Shown here: in pieces, positions 8,825 through 17,789 of the stretch
Position numbering within the stretch: the stretch's first letter is position 1
Layout: each line of letters opens with the position of its first letter
Origin: Chryseobacterium sp. SORGH_AS_0447
Lineage (GTDB): Bacteria > Bacteroidota > Bacteroidia > Flavobacteriales > Weeksellaceae
Length of the DNA: 64,000 nucleotides
Reading direction: 5' to 3'
NCBI RefSeq assembly: GCF_030818695.1
Contig: NZ_JAUTAR010000001.1
Location: 3,404,501 to 3,468,500 of the forward strand
Position numbers and translations under genes: made by a program
The notes under the pieces: generated by a model
The model's database searches: none
What the model was told of the DNA's origin: nothing
Seen by the model: the letters and a program-made list of their open reading frames with translations, nothing else

Positions 8825-10297
8825 CTATAAATCCAGCGCAGGTTCCAGAATTTTTTCCATTCTTTTTTTCACCATGTCTACCGATCCCGTGTAATTGTTC
8901 ACCATCAGGGAGAAAACAAGTGTTTTCCCAGTATTGGTCTTCATATATCCTGCCAAGGTTTTTACTTTATTCAGGGTTCCTGTTTTGGCGAAAACCTGTC
9001 CGTTCCCTAAGCCGTTAAACATTCTTTTCAGTGTTCCGGATTGTCCTCCAATCGGTAATGAATTCAGATACGTTTTATAAAACTTTTCATCCATTAAAGA
9101 GGTAAGGAATTTAGCCTGTGCAATCGGCGTAACGTTGTTGCTTCTGGAAAGTCCGCTTCCGTCAATGTAATTAAGGCCCATCATATCGAACCCGTGGTTT
9201 TTCAGATGCTCCGTCACTACTTTTCTGCCGGATTCAGTGGTTTGATCCCCTAAACTCTGAAAACCTACTGTTTTTAACAGGGCTTCGGCCAATCCGTTGT
9301 CACTGTGCTGATTGGTATAATAAATAATATCGGCTAACGTAGGAGATTTGTATAGCGAAACCATTTTTCTGCCTTCAGGATTGGCATCCGTCATTTTAGG
9401 AATCACTTTTCCGGTTACGGGAATACCGCTTTTTACCAGAGTAGTTCTGAAAGTATTGGCCAGGTAAGCAGGCGCATCCGGTAATTTTGTCGTTAAAATT
9501 CCGTCCCCTTCATATTTATCGGCATACACCATCTGGTTGTTGTATGGAGAAACATAAAAGAATTTTTTCTCTGCGGTAAGGCCGGCTGATTTTTTTACGA
9601 TCAGTTTTTCATTCGCAGGGTTAATTTCACGCGTGGTTCCTGCCGGTAAATAGTAATTGTTATTTTCCAACCAAACAACATTTTCCGGAAGCCTTGAAAT
9701 ATTGCCTTTGAAAAGCGCTGTCTGGATAATAATATCACCATTTACTTTTTTGATTCCTTCGCGGGAAAGCCCTTCTTTGAAATCCGTTACGATATCCCGG
9801 TAAGCCCATGCTCCGCCTTTGTTGGTTCCCAGGGAAGGGTCGCCGCTGCCTACGATATACAGGTTTCCGTTCAGTACCCCGTTTTCGTCTACGTTTCCGG
9901 AGTATTCCAGTTGGGTGTTCCAGCGGTAGTTTTCACCCAGCATGCTCATCGCTGTTTCCGTTGTAAGCAGCTTGGTCGTGGAAGCCGGAACCAATGGGGT
10001 ATTTTCATTATACGAAGAAATAACCTTCTTCGTTTTCGGGTCGTACACGACAAATCCCCATGTTGCATTTTTCAGCACCGGATCGGCCATCATCGTGTTT
10101 ACATTAATGTCTACGAGTTCTTTAGGCGACAAAATAGTTTTCTCCACCATGGAAGTGATGGGAGAAGGTAAGTTTAAACTGCTCTTCTGATTGTCGTAAG
10201 CCTGAGAATACAGAACGGTAGAAACGGTAGACTGTGCCAGGAAAAAACCTGAGGCCAACACCGCGACACTTGAAATATATTTTCTGAAATTTACCAT
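8825..10297 (-). CDS. dacB: D-alanyl-D-alanine carboxypeptidase/endopeptidase (PBP4 family, peptidase S13)
   Basis: A 490-residue exported penicillin-binding protein with an N-terminal signal/anchor (residues 8-22, ending FFLAQS). Active-site motifs are in the S13 order: SxxK as S106-TTK109, SxN in SGLSRSNN, and KTG in FAKTGTLNKVKT near the C-terminus. A large insert between the first two motifs is characteristic of PBP4/DacB. It removes the terminal D-Ala from, or cuts cross-links in, periplasmic peptidoglycan. Length is normal. No envelope gene is directly adjacent. Confidence 0.92.
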   Translation of the reverse strand: MVNFRKYISSVAVLASGFFLAQSTVSTVLYSQAYDNQKSSLNLPSPITSMVEKTILSPKELVDINVNTMMADPVLKNATWGFVVYDPKTKKVISSYNENTPLVPASTTKLLTTETAMSMLGENYRWNTQLEYSGNVDENGVLNGNLYIVGSGDPSLGTNKGGAWAYRDIVTDFKEGLSREGIKKVNGDIIIQTALFKGNISRLPENVVWLENNNYYLPAGTTREINPANEKLIVKKSAGLTAEKKFFYVSPYNNQMVYADKYEGDGILTTKLPDAPAYLANTFRTTLVKSGIPVTGKVIPKMTDANPEGRKMVSLYKSPTLADIIYYTNQHSDNGLAEALLKTVGFQSLGDQTTESGRKVVTEHLKNHGFDMMGLNYIDGSGLSRSNNVTPIAQAKFLTSLMDEKFYKTYLNSLPIGGQSGTLKRMFNGLGNGQVFAKTGTLNKVKTLAGYMKTNTGKTLVFSLMVNNYTGSVDMVKKRMEKILEPALDL

Positions 10298-10458
10298 CTA
10301 TTCTTTCGTTTTTGCTATATTTTGGATGAGATAACAGCCAATGGGTTAAATCGGAAGTTAAACGCCAAACATATAATCAACGGCCAAATGTAGAAAATAT
10401 TGTTGTATGGCAGATCAGTAGACTATTATAAAAACTCTATAAATTTTGTTAAAAAGTG

Positions 10459-12906
10459 TTAAAAATCCACAAAAATGTCTTTTTTAATACTTTGATAAGC
10501 AGGGATTTCCTCAAATTCCTTAATACTGGCCAGCACCAGTTTTTTGTATTCTTCATACTTTTTCCCACGGGGAAGCTTGAGCATGATCTGAAACTGGTAC
10601 AGGTTATTCAGCCTTGCGATCTGCGCTTTTTCCGGACCTAAAATACAGTCTTCCGGCAGATATTTTCTGAGAACGGAACCTAAAAACTGGGAAGCGCGAT
10701 TGGCCTTATCTTCCCGCCGGTGCTTCAGCTCGATCATAATCAGTTTCGTGAAAGGCGGATAATGGAACTTTTGCCGTTCCGTAAGGATGTATTTGTAGAT
10801 CCTTGCCGGATTGTGCATTTTGATTAACTGAAAGACAGAATGCTCAGGATTAAAAGTCTGGATCAGGATTTTCCCTTTCCCGGAAACCCTTCCCGCTCTT
10901 CCGGAAACCTGGGTGATGAGCTGGTAAGCCCTTTCCTCTGCCCGGAAATCCTGAACGTACAGCAAAGAATCCGCTTTTGGAATGGCTACTAATTCGATAT
11001 GATCAAAATCCAGTCCTTTGGAAATCATCTGGGTTCCAACCACAATATCCGTTTCCCGGTCTTCGATTTTTTCGTACAGCTTTTCGTAGGCAAATTTCTT
11101 TCGCATCGAATCCACATCCATCCGGTCTACCTCGTTATCCGGAAACAGGCTGGAGACCTCTTCATGGATCTGCTCCACGCCTACTCCCCTTTCATTGAGG
11201 TTTTCGGAATGGCATTTCGGGCAGGTTTTCGGCTTGGAAGCCCGCTGGCCGCAGTAGTGGCATTTCATTTCATTAGCCGCCTTGTGATAGGTCATTACTA
11301 CATCGCAGTTGGAACAATAGTTTACATATCCGCAGGTCTCGCATTCCACCACATTGGCATAACCCCGGCGGTTGTGAAGGACAATAACCTGATTTTGCTC
11401 TTCCAGCACTTTTTTCATCTCATCGATCAGGTACAAAGAGAAATTCCCGGATACCTTTTTGGAATCCTGGGCTTCTTTGAAGTTGATGATCTCATATTCC
11501 GGAAGGCTTACGTTACCGAAGCGTTCTTCCAAGAAAATGTATTTCATCTTGTCCTTGCGGGCATTATAATAACTTTCTACAGAAGGCGTCGCCGAGCCCA
11601 AAATAACATGGGCTTTGTAACAATTCCCGAGCACCAGGGCAGCATCCTTCGCATTGAAATACGGTGATGCTTCTCTCGGCCTGTAAGCGGAATCATGTTC
11701 TTCATCCACCACGATCAGCCCCAAATTCTTAAAAGGCAGAAACAGGGAATTTCGGGTTCCGATGAGGATCTTAATGTCATTCTGCCGGATTCTCCGCCAC
11801 ACTTCCACCCGTTCGAAATCGGTAAGCTTCTGGTGGTAAAATCCAAGTTGCCGGCCGTACTTTTTTTCCAGCCTTTGGGTAATCTGCTTGGTCAGTGATA
11901 TTTCAGGAAGCAGGAACAGGACATTTTTGCCGCTGTTGATGCATTCTTCGATTTTTTCTAAATAAAGATGGGTTTTTCCGGATGAGGTAACGCCATGAAG
12001 CAAAACATTTTTCCCTTCCTCAAAAGCTTCATCGATTTCCGCTCTTGCCGTTTTCTGGGCTTCGGAAAGCTCTTCGAGTTCCTCGATCTCACCTTCATAA
12101 CTTTCCAGACGGTCTTTCTGCATATAATATTCCTCCACCAGATTTTTATCGGCCAGGGATTTAAAATGCGAACTGCCGAAATAGCCGTCCTCAAAGAGAT
12201 CCGATTTTTTCAGGTGAAGGTCCGGATTTTCGGTCTGCTTCTCCAGAATGTGAAGGAAAAGGTCTTTCTGCTTTCTGGCTTTATTAAGTTTTAAAAGAAT
12301 TTCGGTTAAATTTTGGTTCTGTAAAACCTCATCTTTGATCTTTACGTAAGCAACTTCTTTCGCTTTGTATTTTTCCGCAATTTTCTCATCAATTTCGATA
12401 TACTGAAGGTCGATTAACGAATTGACAGTTTTAATAATATCCTTCTTCGGAATAAACGCTTCAATATCGGTAAGGTTGATAAGCTGGCGGACTTCCAGTG
12501 CCTGGATCAGATACATTTCGTTGACGTCGAGGTTTTCAAAATCAACGGTCGTATTCGGTTTCAGCTTCAGGTAAGTTTCGCTTTCGAGCTTCAAAGAAGA
12601 TGGGAAGGCAAAACGGTAGATTTCGCCCAACCCGCAAAGGTAATAGTCGGAAAGCCAGTTCCAGAATTGGATCTGCTCCCTGGGAACAATCGGCTGATCA
12701 TCCAGCAGGCTGATGACCTCCTTCGGCAGAAAAGTTTCCGGCACCTCGTCGTGAAGCTCAAATACGATTCCGGTATAGATCTTCTTGCCCCGGAAGGATA
12801 CCAATGCCCGCATTCCGACCTGGATTTCAGACTGCATTTCTTGGGGAACTTTGTAGGTAAAAGATCCTTTTACATTCAACGGCAAAACTATCTGGGCGTA
12901 ATTCAA
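10459..12906 (-). CDS. priA: Primosomal replication protein N' (PriA helicase)
   Basis: An 815-residue superfamily 2 DNA helicase that restarts stalled replication forks. Visible parts are the N-terminal DNA-binding domain, Walker A HGVTSSGKTH near residue 306, the DEEH box (VVDEEHDSAYRPRE), paired zinc ligands from CETCGYVNYCSNC to CPKC, and helicase motifs GTQMISKGLDFD and QVSGRAGR. The frame starts with TTG (12904-12906). An in-frame stop lies just upstream and the conserved N-terminus NYAQIVLPL begins at the next codon, so TTG is the best start. Length is normal. No partner primosome gene is nearby. Confidence 0.94.
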   Translation of the reverse strand: MNYAQIVLPLNVKGSFTYKVPQEMQSEIQVGMRALVSFRGKKIYTGIVFELHDEVPETFLPKEVISLLDDQPIVPREQIQFWNWLSDYYLCGLGEIYRFAFPSSLKLESETYLKLKPNTTVDFENLDVNEMYLIQALEVRQLINLTDIEAFIPKKDIIKTVNSLIDLQYIEIDEKIAEKYKAKEVAYVKIKDEVLQNQNLTEILLKLNKARKQKDLFLHILEKQTENPDLHLKKSDLFEDGYFGSSHFKSLADKNLVEEYYMQKDRLESYEGEIEELEELSEAQKTARAEIDEAFEEGKNVLLHGVTSSGKTHLYLEKIEECINSGKNVLFLLPEISLTKQITQRLEKKYGRQLGFYHQKLTDFERVEVWRRIRQNDIKILIGTRNSLFLPFKNLGLIVVDEEHDSAYRPREASPYFNAKDAALVLGNCYKAHVILGSATPSVESYYNARKDKMKYIFLEERFGNVSLPEYEIINFKEAQDSKKVSGNFSLYLIDEMKKVLEEQNQVIVLHNRRGYANVVECETCGYVNYCSNCDVVMTYHKAANEMKCHYCGQRASKPKTCPKCHSENLNERGVGVEQIHEEVSSLFPDNEVDRMDVDSMRKKFAYEKLYEKIEDRETDIVVGTQMISKGLDFDHIELVAIPKADSLLYVQDFRAEERAYQLITQVSGRAGRVSGKGKILIQTFNPEHSVFQLIKMHNPARIYKYILTERQKFHYPPFTKLIMIELKHRREDKANRASQFLGSVLRKYLPEDCILGPEKAQIARLNNLYQFQIMLKLPRGKKYEEYKKLVLASIKEFEEIPAYQSIKKDIFVDF

Positions 12907-13158
12907 GGGAAATATTTAAAGTGTAAAATTAAAATTTTCCGGAGAGAAGTGCAATTTTTAAGGAAGGTAAATGGAGGCGATTTGATTATTTTAACCGTAA
13001 AAGCGGCAAAGGGTTTATTGGATATCAATGTTCCTATTTAGGGTGCAAAGGTATTTCGGCAAGCTTAGCATAAACTTTTAACTAAGAAATGAGTATAAGT
13101 TAGACTTTTATGATTAATTATATGATAATCAACACTTTTTAATATCTCACTGATTACA

Positions 13159-13190
13159 AACTTCCAGCATCCAGCTTCCTTCTTCCAGCC
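13159..13190 (-). repeat. GCTGGAAG-rich spacer phrase, copy 1
   Basis: On the minus strand this reads GGCTGGAAGAAGGAAGCTGG and continues to GATGCTGGAAGTT. It closely resembles 30389-30420, and in both places it lies 70-110 nt before a copy of the structured element. Confidence 0.6.
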
Positions 13191-13257
13191 TATCAAACCT
13201 TACTTCACTTTCAGACCCTTATTCATCTTTTTACGAAATTTAATACAGAAGCAGACT

Positions 13258-13383
13258 GCCCTAGCCCGGATAGGAACGGTTACCCCACAGCGGGGTTGGA
13301 GTGTGTAAGGGTTTGGTGAGGGAGGCTTGGGATAAGGTCGGCGCGAGGAGTAAGAGTGGATAGCCGGATTAGCTCCTAAAAAA
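13258..13383 (+). repeat. Dispersed structured repeat, copy 1
   Basis: It begins GCCCTAGCCCGGAT and ends GCCGGATTAGCTCCTAAA. It is nearly identical at both ends to 30529-30667, with a variable middle. Possible pairings are a closing stem AGC-CCGG with CCGG-(ATTA bulge)-GCT and an inner hairpin ACCCC-ACAGC-GGGGT. It is much richer in G+C than the surrounding spacer. It is non-coding, either a dispersed palindromic element or an RNA gene. Confidence 0.75.
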
Positions 13384-13443
13384 TAAGACCTGAAATAAAG
13401 CCGGTTTTATAATATAAGCTTTAAAACTTTTTCAAAGATTTTG

Positions 13444-13467
13444 AACTTTGACAAAAACTTTGACAAA
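13444..13467. repeat. Tandem 12-bp repeat AACTTTGACAAA x2
   Basis: Two exact adjacent copies, 6 nt before the stop codon of the AEC transporter gene (which ends at 13474 on the minus strand). Partial further copies (TTCAAAGATTTT, GACAAAG) flank them. Confidence 0.7.
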
Positions 13468-13473
13468 GTAAGG

Positions 13474-14382
13474 TTAAAAGAAAAATTCCGTTAATTGATA
13501 CCAGATCGCCGAGGTAAAGAGTCCGACGATGATGCTGAAACCGATCGTTAAATTGGTGAGTTTGGTGTTGAGGCGGAACTGCTCGGCGATAATGCTTGAA
13601 GTTACAACGGTGGGCATCGCCGCTTCAAAGACGGTAATTTTTGCCACGTCGCCTTTGATGCCGGCCAATAACGCAAGCCCTAACACCAGTGCCGGGGCCA
13701 GAATCAGTTTATAAAGCATGGAAACGGACATCTGGGGAATGAGTTTTTTCCAGCCGTTGAATTTCAGCTGAAGGCCTACCGAAAATAAAGCTAATGGACT
13801 GACTGTAGCAGCCAGCTTATCGAAAAAAGGTTCCGCAGATGAAAAATCGATGAATCTTGAAAGAACGAGGGCCGTAATACAACCGATGAGCGGCGGGAAG
13901 GTAACCAGCCTTTTCAGAATAAACGCAGCGCTCACTTTTCCGGACCTGCTGCCTCCTTTTACCGCGGCAATGATGCCGAGGGTGGAAAGTGCCAGAAACA
14001 TCGTTTGATCACAAATAATGGCTATGCTTAAAAGGCTTTCGCCATAAAATGCGGCAACGAGCGGAAAACCGATGAAAGAAGTATTGCTGTAGCCGCTTAC
14101 GAGTTCCATCGTGCTTCTCGACCGCCTGGAGTAACCTTTGCGCCTGCTGTACAACATCATAAAGAAAAAGCAGAATACTGAGATCAGAAAGGTGGCTGCT
14201 ATCGGAAAAAGCATTTCAGTTGTCCATTGCACCTTTGGCAGATATTTGAATGAAACGGCCGGAAGCGCAAGATACAGGATCCAGGTATTGATACCCTTAT
14301 GTGCATCGGGGTGGATGGATTTTGTTGCCTTGAACACCATTCCCGCGATAATGCATACTGCAATGAGAACAAAATTGACCAT
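13474..14382 (-). CDS. AEC (auxin efflux carrier) family transporter
   Basis: A 302-residue membrane protein with about ten hydrophobic segments in the two-bundle AEC pattern. It begins MVNFVLIAVCIIAGMVFK, and the segments around YSNTSFIGFPLVAAFYGE and FEAAMPTVVTSSIIAEQF are the signature crossover stretches of bacterial AEC/MleP-like permeases. Such proteins move organic acids or similar anions across the inner membrane, and the substrate cannot be told. Length is usual. It is downstream on the same strand of a small membrane protein gene with about 60-120 nt between. Confidence 0.88.
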   Translation of the reverse strand: MVNFVLIAVCIIAGMVFKATKSIHPDAHKGINTWILYLALPAVSFKYLPKVQWTTEMLFPIAATFLISVFCFFFMMLYSRRKGYSRRSRSTMELVSGYSNTSFIGFPLVAAFYGESLLSIAIICDQTMFLALSTLGIIAAVKGGSRSGKVSAAFILKRLVTFPPLIGCITALVLSRFIDFSSAEPFFDKLAATVSPLALFSVGLQLKFNGWKKLIPQMSVSMLYKLILAPALVLGLALLAGIKGDVAKITVFEAAMPTVVTSSIIAEQFRLNTKLTNLTIGFSIIVGLFTSAIWYQLTEFFF

Positions 14383-14506
14383 ACTTCAGAAATCTACAGC
14401 AAAGGTACGGCTGAAATTTTATTTTTTTAAGTTTTGGATCAAAGTTTCCTCCGTTCTTCAGCGATAAATACCATGAGTTTCAGAATAACCGCTATTAAAA
14501 TAACCA

Positions 14507-15064
14507 CTAACATAGACGGAAAAAACTAAGCAGCCGAAGAAAAAAACTTTGCTGCACAATTTTCTCTTTTGTGCCTGACAATTTCCAGATCGACGGAAAG
14601 CGGGCTCCCAGATTTCCATATTTTTCGTGGTTGCGGGTAATAAAAAATGTATTGACGTTCTTTATTTTCCCTGTCCCGTCAGCGTAGAAACTAAAACTTT
14701 CTTTTCGTTCGGAAAAAGGATATACCGTAACCTTCCTATCTGTATGCCTTGTTACGATGATGTTATCGCGGGTATCGATGCCCAGGTGAAAAGGTTTTCC
14801 CGATGTATCATTTACCCTGAAAGATTCTATAAAGTTTCCTGTTTTGTCATATTTCTGAATGATTGCAAAGAAACTGTCTGCGATGTAAACATTCTCCTTC
14901 GTATCAACAACAAATCCAGTCAAGGCATTGATCGGTAATTCAACGTTTATTTTGGAGTTGCTCCTAGCGACAATCATTCCTAATATGAAAACAAGGAAGA
15001 ATAAGGCAAACAGGAAATCGGAAATCTTCTTTATTATTTTCATATACGAATCCATATTATTCAT
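14507..15064 (-). CDS. Membrane-anchored NHL/beta-propeller-like protein, probably frameshifted at its 3' end
   Basis: As read, 185 residues. One N-terminal membrane segment (about residues 15-35) is followed by repeats resembling NHL blades: GFVVDTKENVYIADSFFAIIQKYD, then GIDTRDNIIVTRHTDRKVTVY. It ends abruptly in LRLLSFFRLC. One extra T in the T6 tract near 14522 would change the end to LLSFFPSMLVVILIAVILK and continue to EERRKL at a stop at 14439-14441, giving 208 residues with a proper C-terminal membrane helix. The start overlaps the mannosidase stop by 8 nt, so it is translated from the same message. Function is unknown. Confidence 0.65.
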   Translation of the reverse strand: MNNMDSYMKIIKKISDFLFALFFLVFILGMIVARSNSKINVELPINALTGFVVDTKENVYIADSFFAIIQKYDKTGNFIESFRVNDTSGKPFHLGIDTRDNIIVTRHTDRKVTVYPFSERKESFSFYADGTGKIKNVNTFFITRNHEKYGNLGARFPSIWKLSGTKEKIVQQSFFLRLLSFFRLC

Positions 15065-17540
15065 TCATCGTATCCCAAAGACTCATTACCTCTAGTTTTT
15101 CCAAATGCTTTGAAAGGGTAATCTTTTTAGAGGCACCGGGAAGAAGATCAAAGAAGCTATCGCTAAAATGAGTATCTCCGAGCAGGTAAACGTCTTTTGC
15201 CAGGACATCTGTGGAGATTTCGATTTCAGTAGGTGAAATTTTTTTGATTCTGATATTGGGTTTTGTTAATTTTAAATCTTTTGGTTTTGCAAAGAAATGG
15301 TTGCTTTCGGCAATTACCTTTTCATCTTTGCCTCTTAAAATTACGTGTAAAAACAGTTCATTTTTATCAGCATTACCCACCAGTTCGGCGATAGACATCG
15401 GATCGAACTTCACAACTTCTTCCAAATTCTTTTTCTGATTTGGAACTATCGTGCGAATATTTTCACCTTTAAAATTATTCACTTCAAGCTCTAAGCTTAC
15501 CTCTTTACTTTTACCCAACCCGTCATTAATTCCGTAAAAATTCAGCATTCCATCTTTTTCTTCTACTAAAATCGCCTGATTTTCAAAACTTCTTTTCACT
15601 TGATAATGTAAGGCTTTCCAGTTTCCAAGATAATCGATGGATGACCATGAAACGACCGGCCAGCAATCGTTCAGCTGCCAATACAGCGTTCCCATATTGT
15701 ACGGTCTGGCACGGCGGTGTGCTTCAATGGCAATCTGCATTCCTCTTGCCTGAAGCAGCTGGGAAATATAGTTGTATTTCACAAAGTCTTTGAGCACAAC
15801 ATAATCGCGTTTCATGTAATTGTCTATAATTTCCCAACCTCTCGAATGCTTTTCATGGGCTTTGATAATTCCGTTCTGTAAACTGAGCTCCGGTTTTACT
15901 GAGAACATTGATTTTGTTGTTTCCAGCGTCGGCATTCCCTGGAAGCCGTATTCCGAAGCAAAACGCGGTACTTTTTCGTTATAGATTTCGAACGGCTGTT
16001 CTCCCCACCAAACGCCCCAGTAATGGGAATCGCCTTCGGTCAGGCTTTCTTTATGTCCCCAGCCGATCGACGGGGAACTCGGCCAATAGATCTGTTTATC
16101 GGCCGTTGCATATTTCCTGATGGCGTCCGGAATCACCTGATGAAAAATAGTTTTATAATCTTTCCAGACCTGCAAAGAATCGTTTTTAGAATATTTGAAC
16201 TGCTTCTGGTAACCCCAATTGACGATGGCTTCATCGATTTCATTGTTTCCGCACCATAAAGCCAGAGATGCATGGTTCTGCAATCTTTCAATCTGATCTT
16301 TGACTTCCGATTCTATATTTTTCTGAAAAGCATCATCCGCCGGATAGAAACTTCCTGCAAACATGAAATCCTGCCATACCAGAATCCCGTTTTCGTCGCA
16401 GGCTCTGTAGAATTCATCGTCTTCGTAAATCCCGCCGCCCCAGACGCGGATCATATTCATATTCGCCTCTTTACAGTCTTTTATCAGTTTTTGATATTTC
16501 TCTTTAGTCATCCGAGGTGAAAAGCTGTCGCCGGGAATCCAGTTGGTTCCTTTAGCATACATCGGCTGCCCGTTGACTTTAAAATAGAATGATTTTCCTT
16601 TCGCATCTTTTTCCTGAATCAACTCAACCGTTCTCAATCCGATCCGTTCCGTTTTTTCAGCGATGAGCTGTGATTCTTTCTGTAAGGTAATTTTAAGATC
16701 GTATAGATTTGGATTCCCCCACCCGTTCGGCTGCCAGAGTTTAGGATTCGGGATCTGATACGGAACGGAAACAGCATTGCTTCCCGGTTTCAGGGTAACT
16801 TCCTGGTTTTTCCCGTTAATCAGAAGGCTGTATTTCCCTGGTTTTTCAGCAAAAATTTCAGCGTTCACCTGCAGATCCGCCTGTTTTCCGGTTATGGATT
16901 TCTGTTCTACTTTTATATTTTCAACTTTTGCCTGGTCCCAGAAGTTAAGTTTCACGTCTTTCCAGATTCCTGCGGTCACCAATCTTGGTCCCCAGTCCCA
17001 TCCGAACTGGTATTGTGCTTTTCTTACAAAGCTTCTCGGTGATTCCGGCATTGCGAAAGGAATTTTCTGGGCTAATTCTTTTCCAGCCGTTACGGCCGAT
17101 TTAAATCTGACCTGTAAGATGTTCTCACCGCTTTTCATGTAATCTTTTGCCGGGATTGTCCATGTCCTGAACATATTATCCGTATTTTTCAGCAATTTAC
17201 CATTCAGATATACCTCCGAAAAAGTATCCAGCCCCAGGAATATTAAATCTATATTCTGATGCTGAAGTTCTGCATTAGACAGATTGAACTTCGTCTGATA
17301 TTCCCAGTCCTCGTTTTCCACCCACTGCACTTTCTTTTCGTTTTCGTCTTTGTAAGGATCAGGAATGACGTTATTGTTCATCAGATCCAGATGAACCGTC
17401 CCTGGGACTTTGGCTGCCAACCAGGTGTTTTCTTTGGTATTCTTAAACTGCCATTTTTCAGCGGATAAAGAACGTTCTGAAACCTGCCCATGGATCAGCA
17501 GCTGGATAAAGAGAAAGGAAAAAAGTAAAGTTTTCTTCAT
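15057..17540 (-). CDS. Beta-mannosidase, glycoside hydrolase family 2
   Basis: From the ATG at 17540, 827 residues with a signal peptide (MKKTLLFSFLFIQLLIHGQ). A start 7 codons upstream would bury that signal. The order is the sugar-binding jelly roll (to about 190), an immunoglobulin-like domain, then the TIM barrel with acid/base Glu434 (WCGNNEIDEA) and nucleophile Glu530 (FASEYGFQGMP). RVWGGGIYEDDEFY is a GH2 mannosidase hallmark. It would release the beta-1,4-linked core mannose of N-glycans or mannan ends in the periplasm. No T9SS domain is present. The neighbours (GH20 hexosaminidase, glycosylasparaginase) point to N-glycan salvage. Terminal beta-linked mannose is the expected substrate. 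Confidence 0.92.
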   Translation of the reverse strand: MKKTLLFSFLFIQLLIHGQVSERSLSAEKWQFKNTKENTWLAAKVPGTVHLDLMNNNVIPDPYKDENEKKVQWVENEDWEYQTKFNLSNAELQHQNIDLIFLGLDTFSEVYLNGKLLKNTDNMFRTWTIPAKDYMKSGENILQVRFKSAVTAGKELAQKIPFAMPESPRSFVRKAQYQFGWDWGPRLVTAGIWKDVKLNFWDQAKVENIKVEQKSITGKQADLQVNAEIFAEKPGKYSLLINGKNQEVTLKPGSNAVSVPYQIPNPKLWQPNGWGNPNLYDLKITLQKESQLIAEKTERIGLRTVELIQEKDAKGKSFYFKVNGQPMYAKGTNWIPGDSFSPRMTKEKYQKLIKDCKEANMNMIRVWGGGIYEDDEFYRACDENGILVWQDFMFAGSFYPADDAFQKNIESEVKDQIERLQNHASLALWCGNNEIDEAIVNWGYQKQFKYSKNDSLQVWKDYKTIFHQVIPDAIRKYATADKQIYWPSSPSIGWGHKESLTEGDSHYWGVWWGEQPFEIYNEKVPRFASEYGFQGMPTLETTKSMFSVKPELSLQNGIIKAHEKHSRGWEIIDNYMKRDYVVLKDFVKYNYISQLLQARGMQIAIEAHRRARPYNMGTLYWQLNDCWPVVSWSSIDYLGNWKALHYQVKRSFENQAILVEEKDGMLNFYGINDGLGKSKEVSLELEVNNFKGENIRTIVPNQKKNLEEVVKFDPMSIAELVGNADKNELFLHVILRGKDEKVIAESNHFFAKPKDLKLTKPNIRIKKISPTEIEISTDVLAKDVYLLGDTHFSDSFFDLLPGASKKITLSKHLEKLEVMSLWDTMNE

Positions 17541-17789
17541 TATAAATTGTTTGAATGGCACTATTATCAGTTACAGAAACGTGTGTGGCTTCTTAAACCA
17601 CAAAAGTCACAAAAGCTTTTTTAGACACATGAGAAACATGAGATGTAAAGATAAATTTTTACGCACATTTTAGAGCACATAAGAAGAAAATCAAAGATTT
17701 TCATTAATATTATGTTCAACTTCTGTCGATGGTTAAGGCATTTATTCTTTTGAAAAAATAAAATCAGAGAATCATTAATCCATAAAAGT

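Larger units (their letters stand above)
12907..13473. other. 567-nt spacer between priA and the AEC transporter gene
   Basis: No credible protein gene is seen. It holds a CTTCCAGC-rich phrase (13159-13190), the first copy of the dispersed structured repeat (13258-13383), and a 12-bp tandem duplication (13444-13467). Confidence 0.7.

Noticed and set aside
17562..17789. Spacer between cutC and beta-mannosidase as a small RNA gene
   Set aside because: Low-complexity CACAAAAGTCACAAAAGC phrases, without a stable hairpin or promoter that could be identified.
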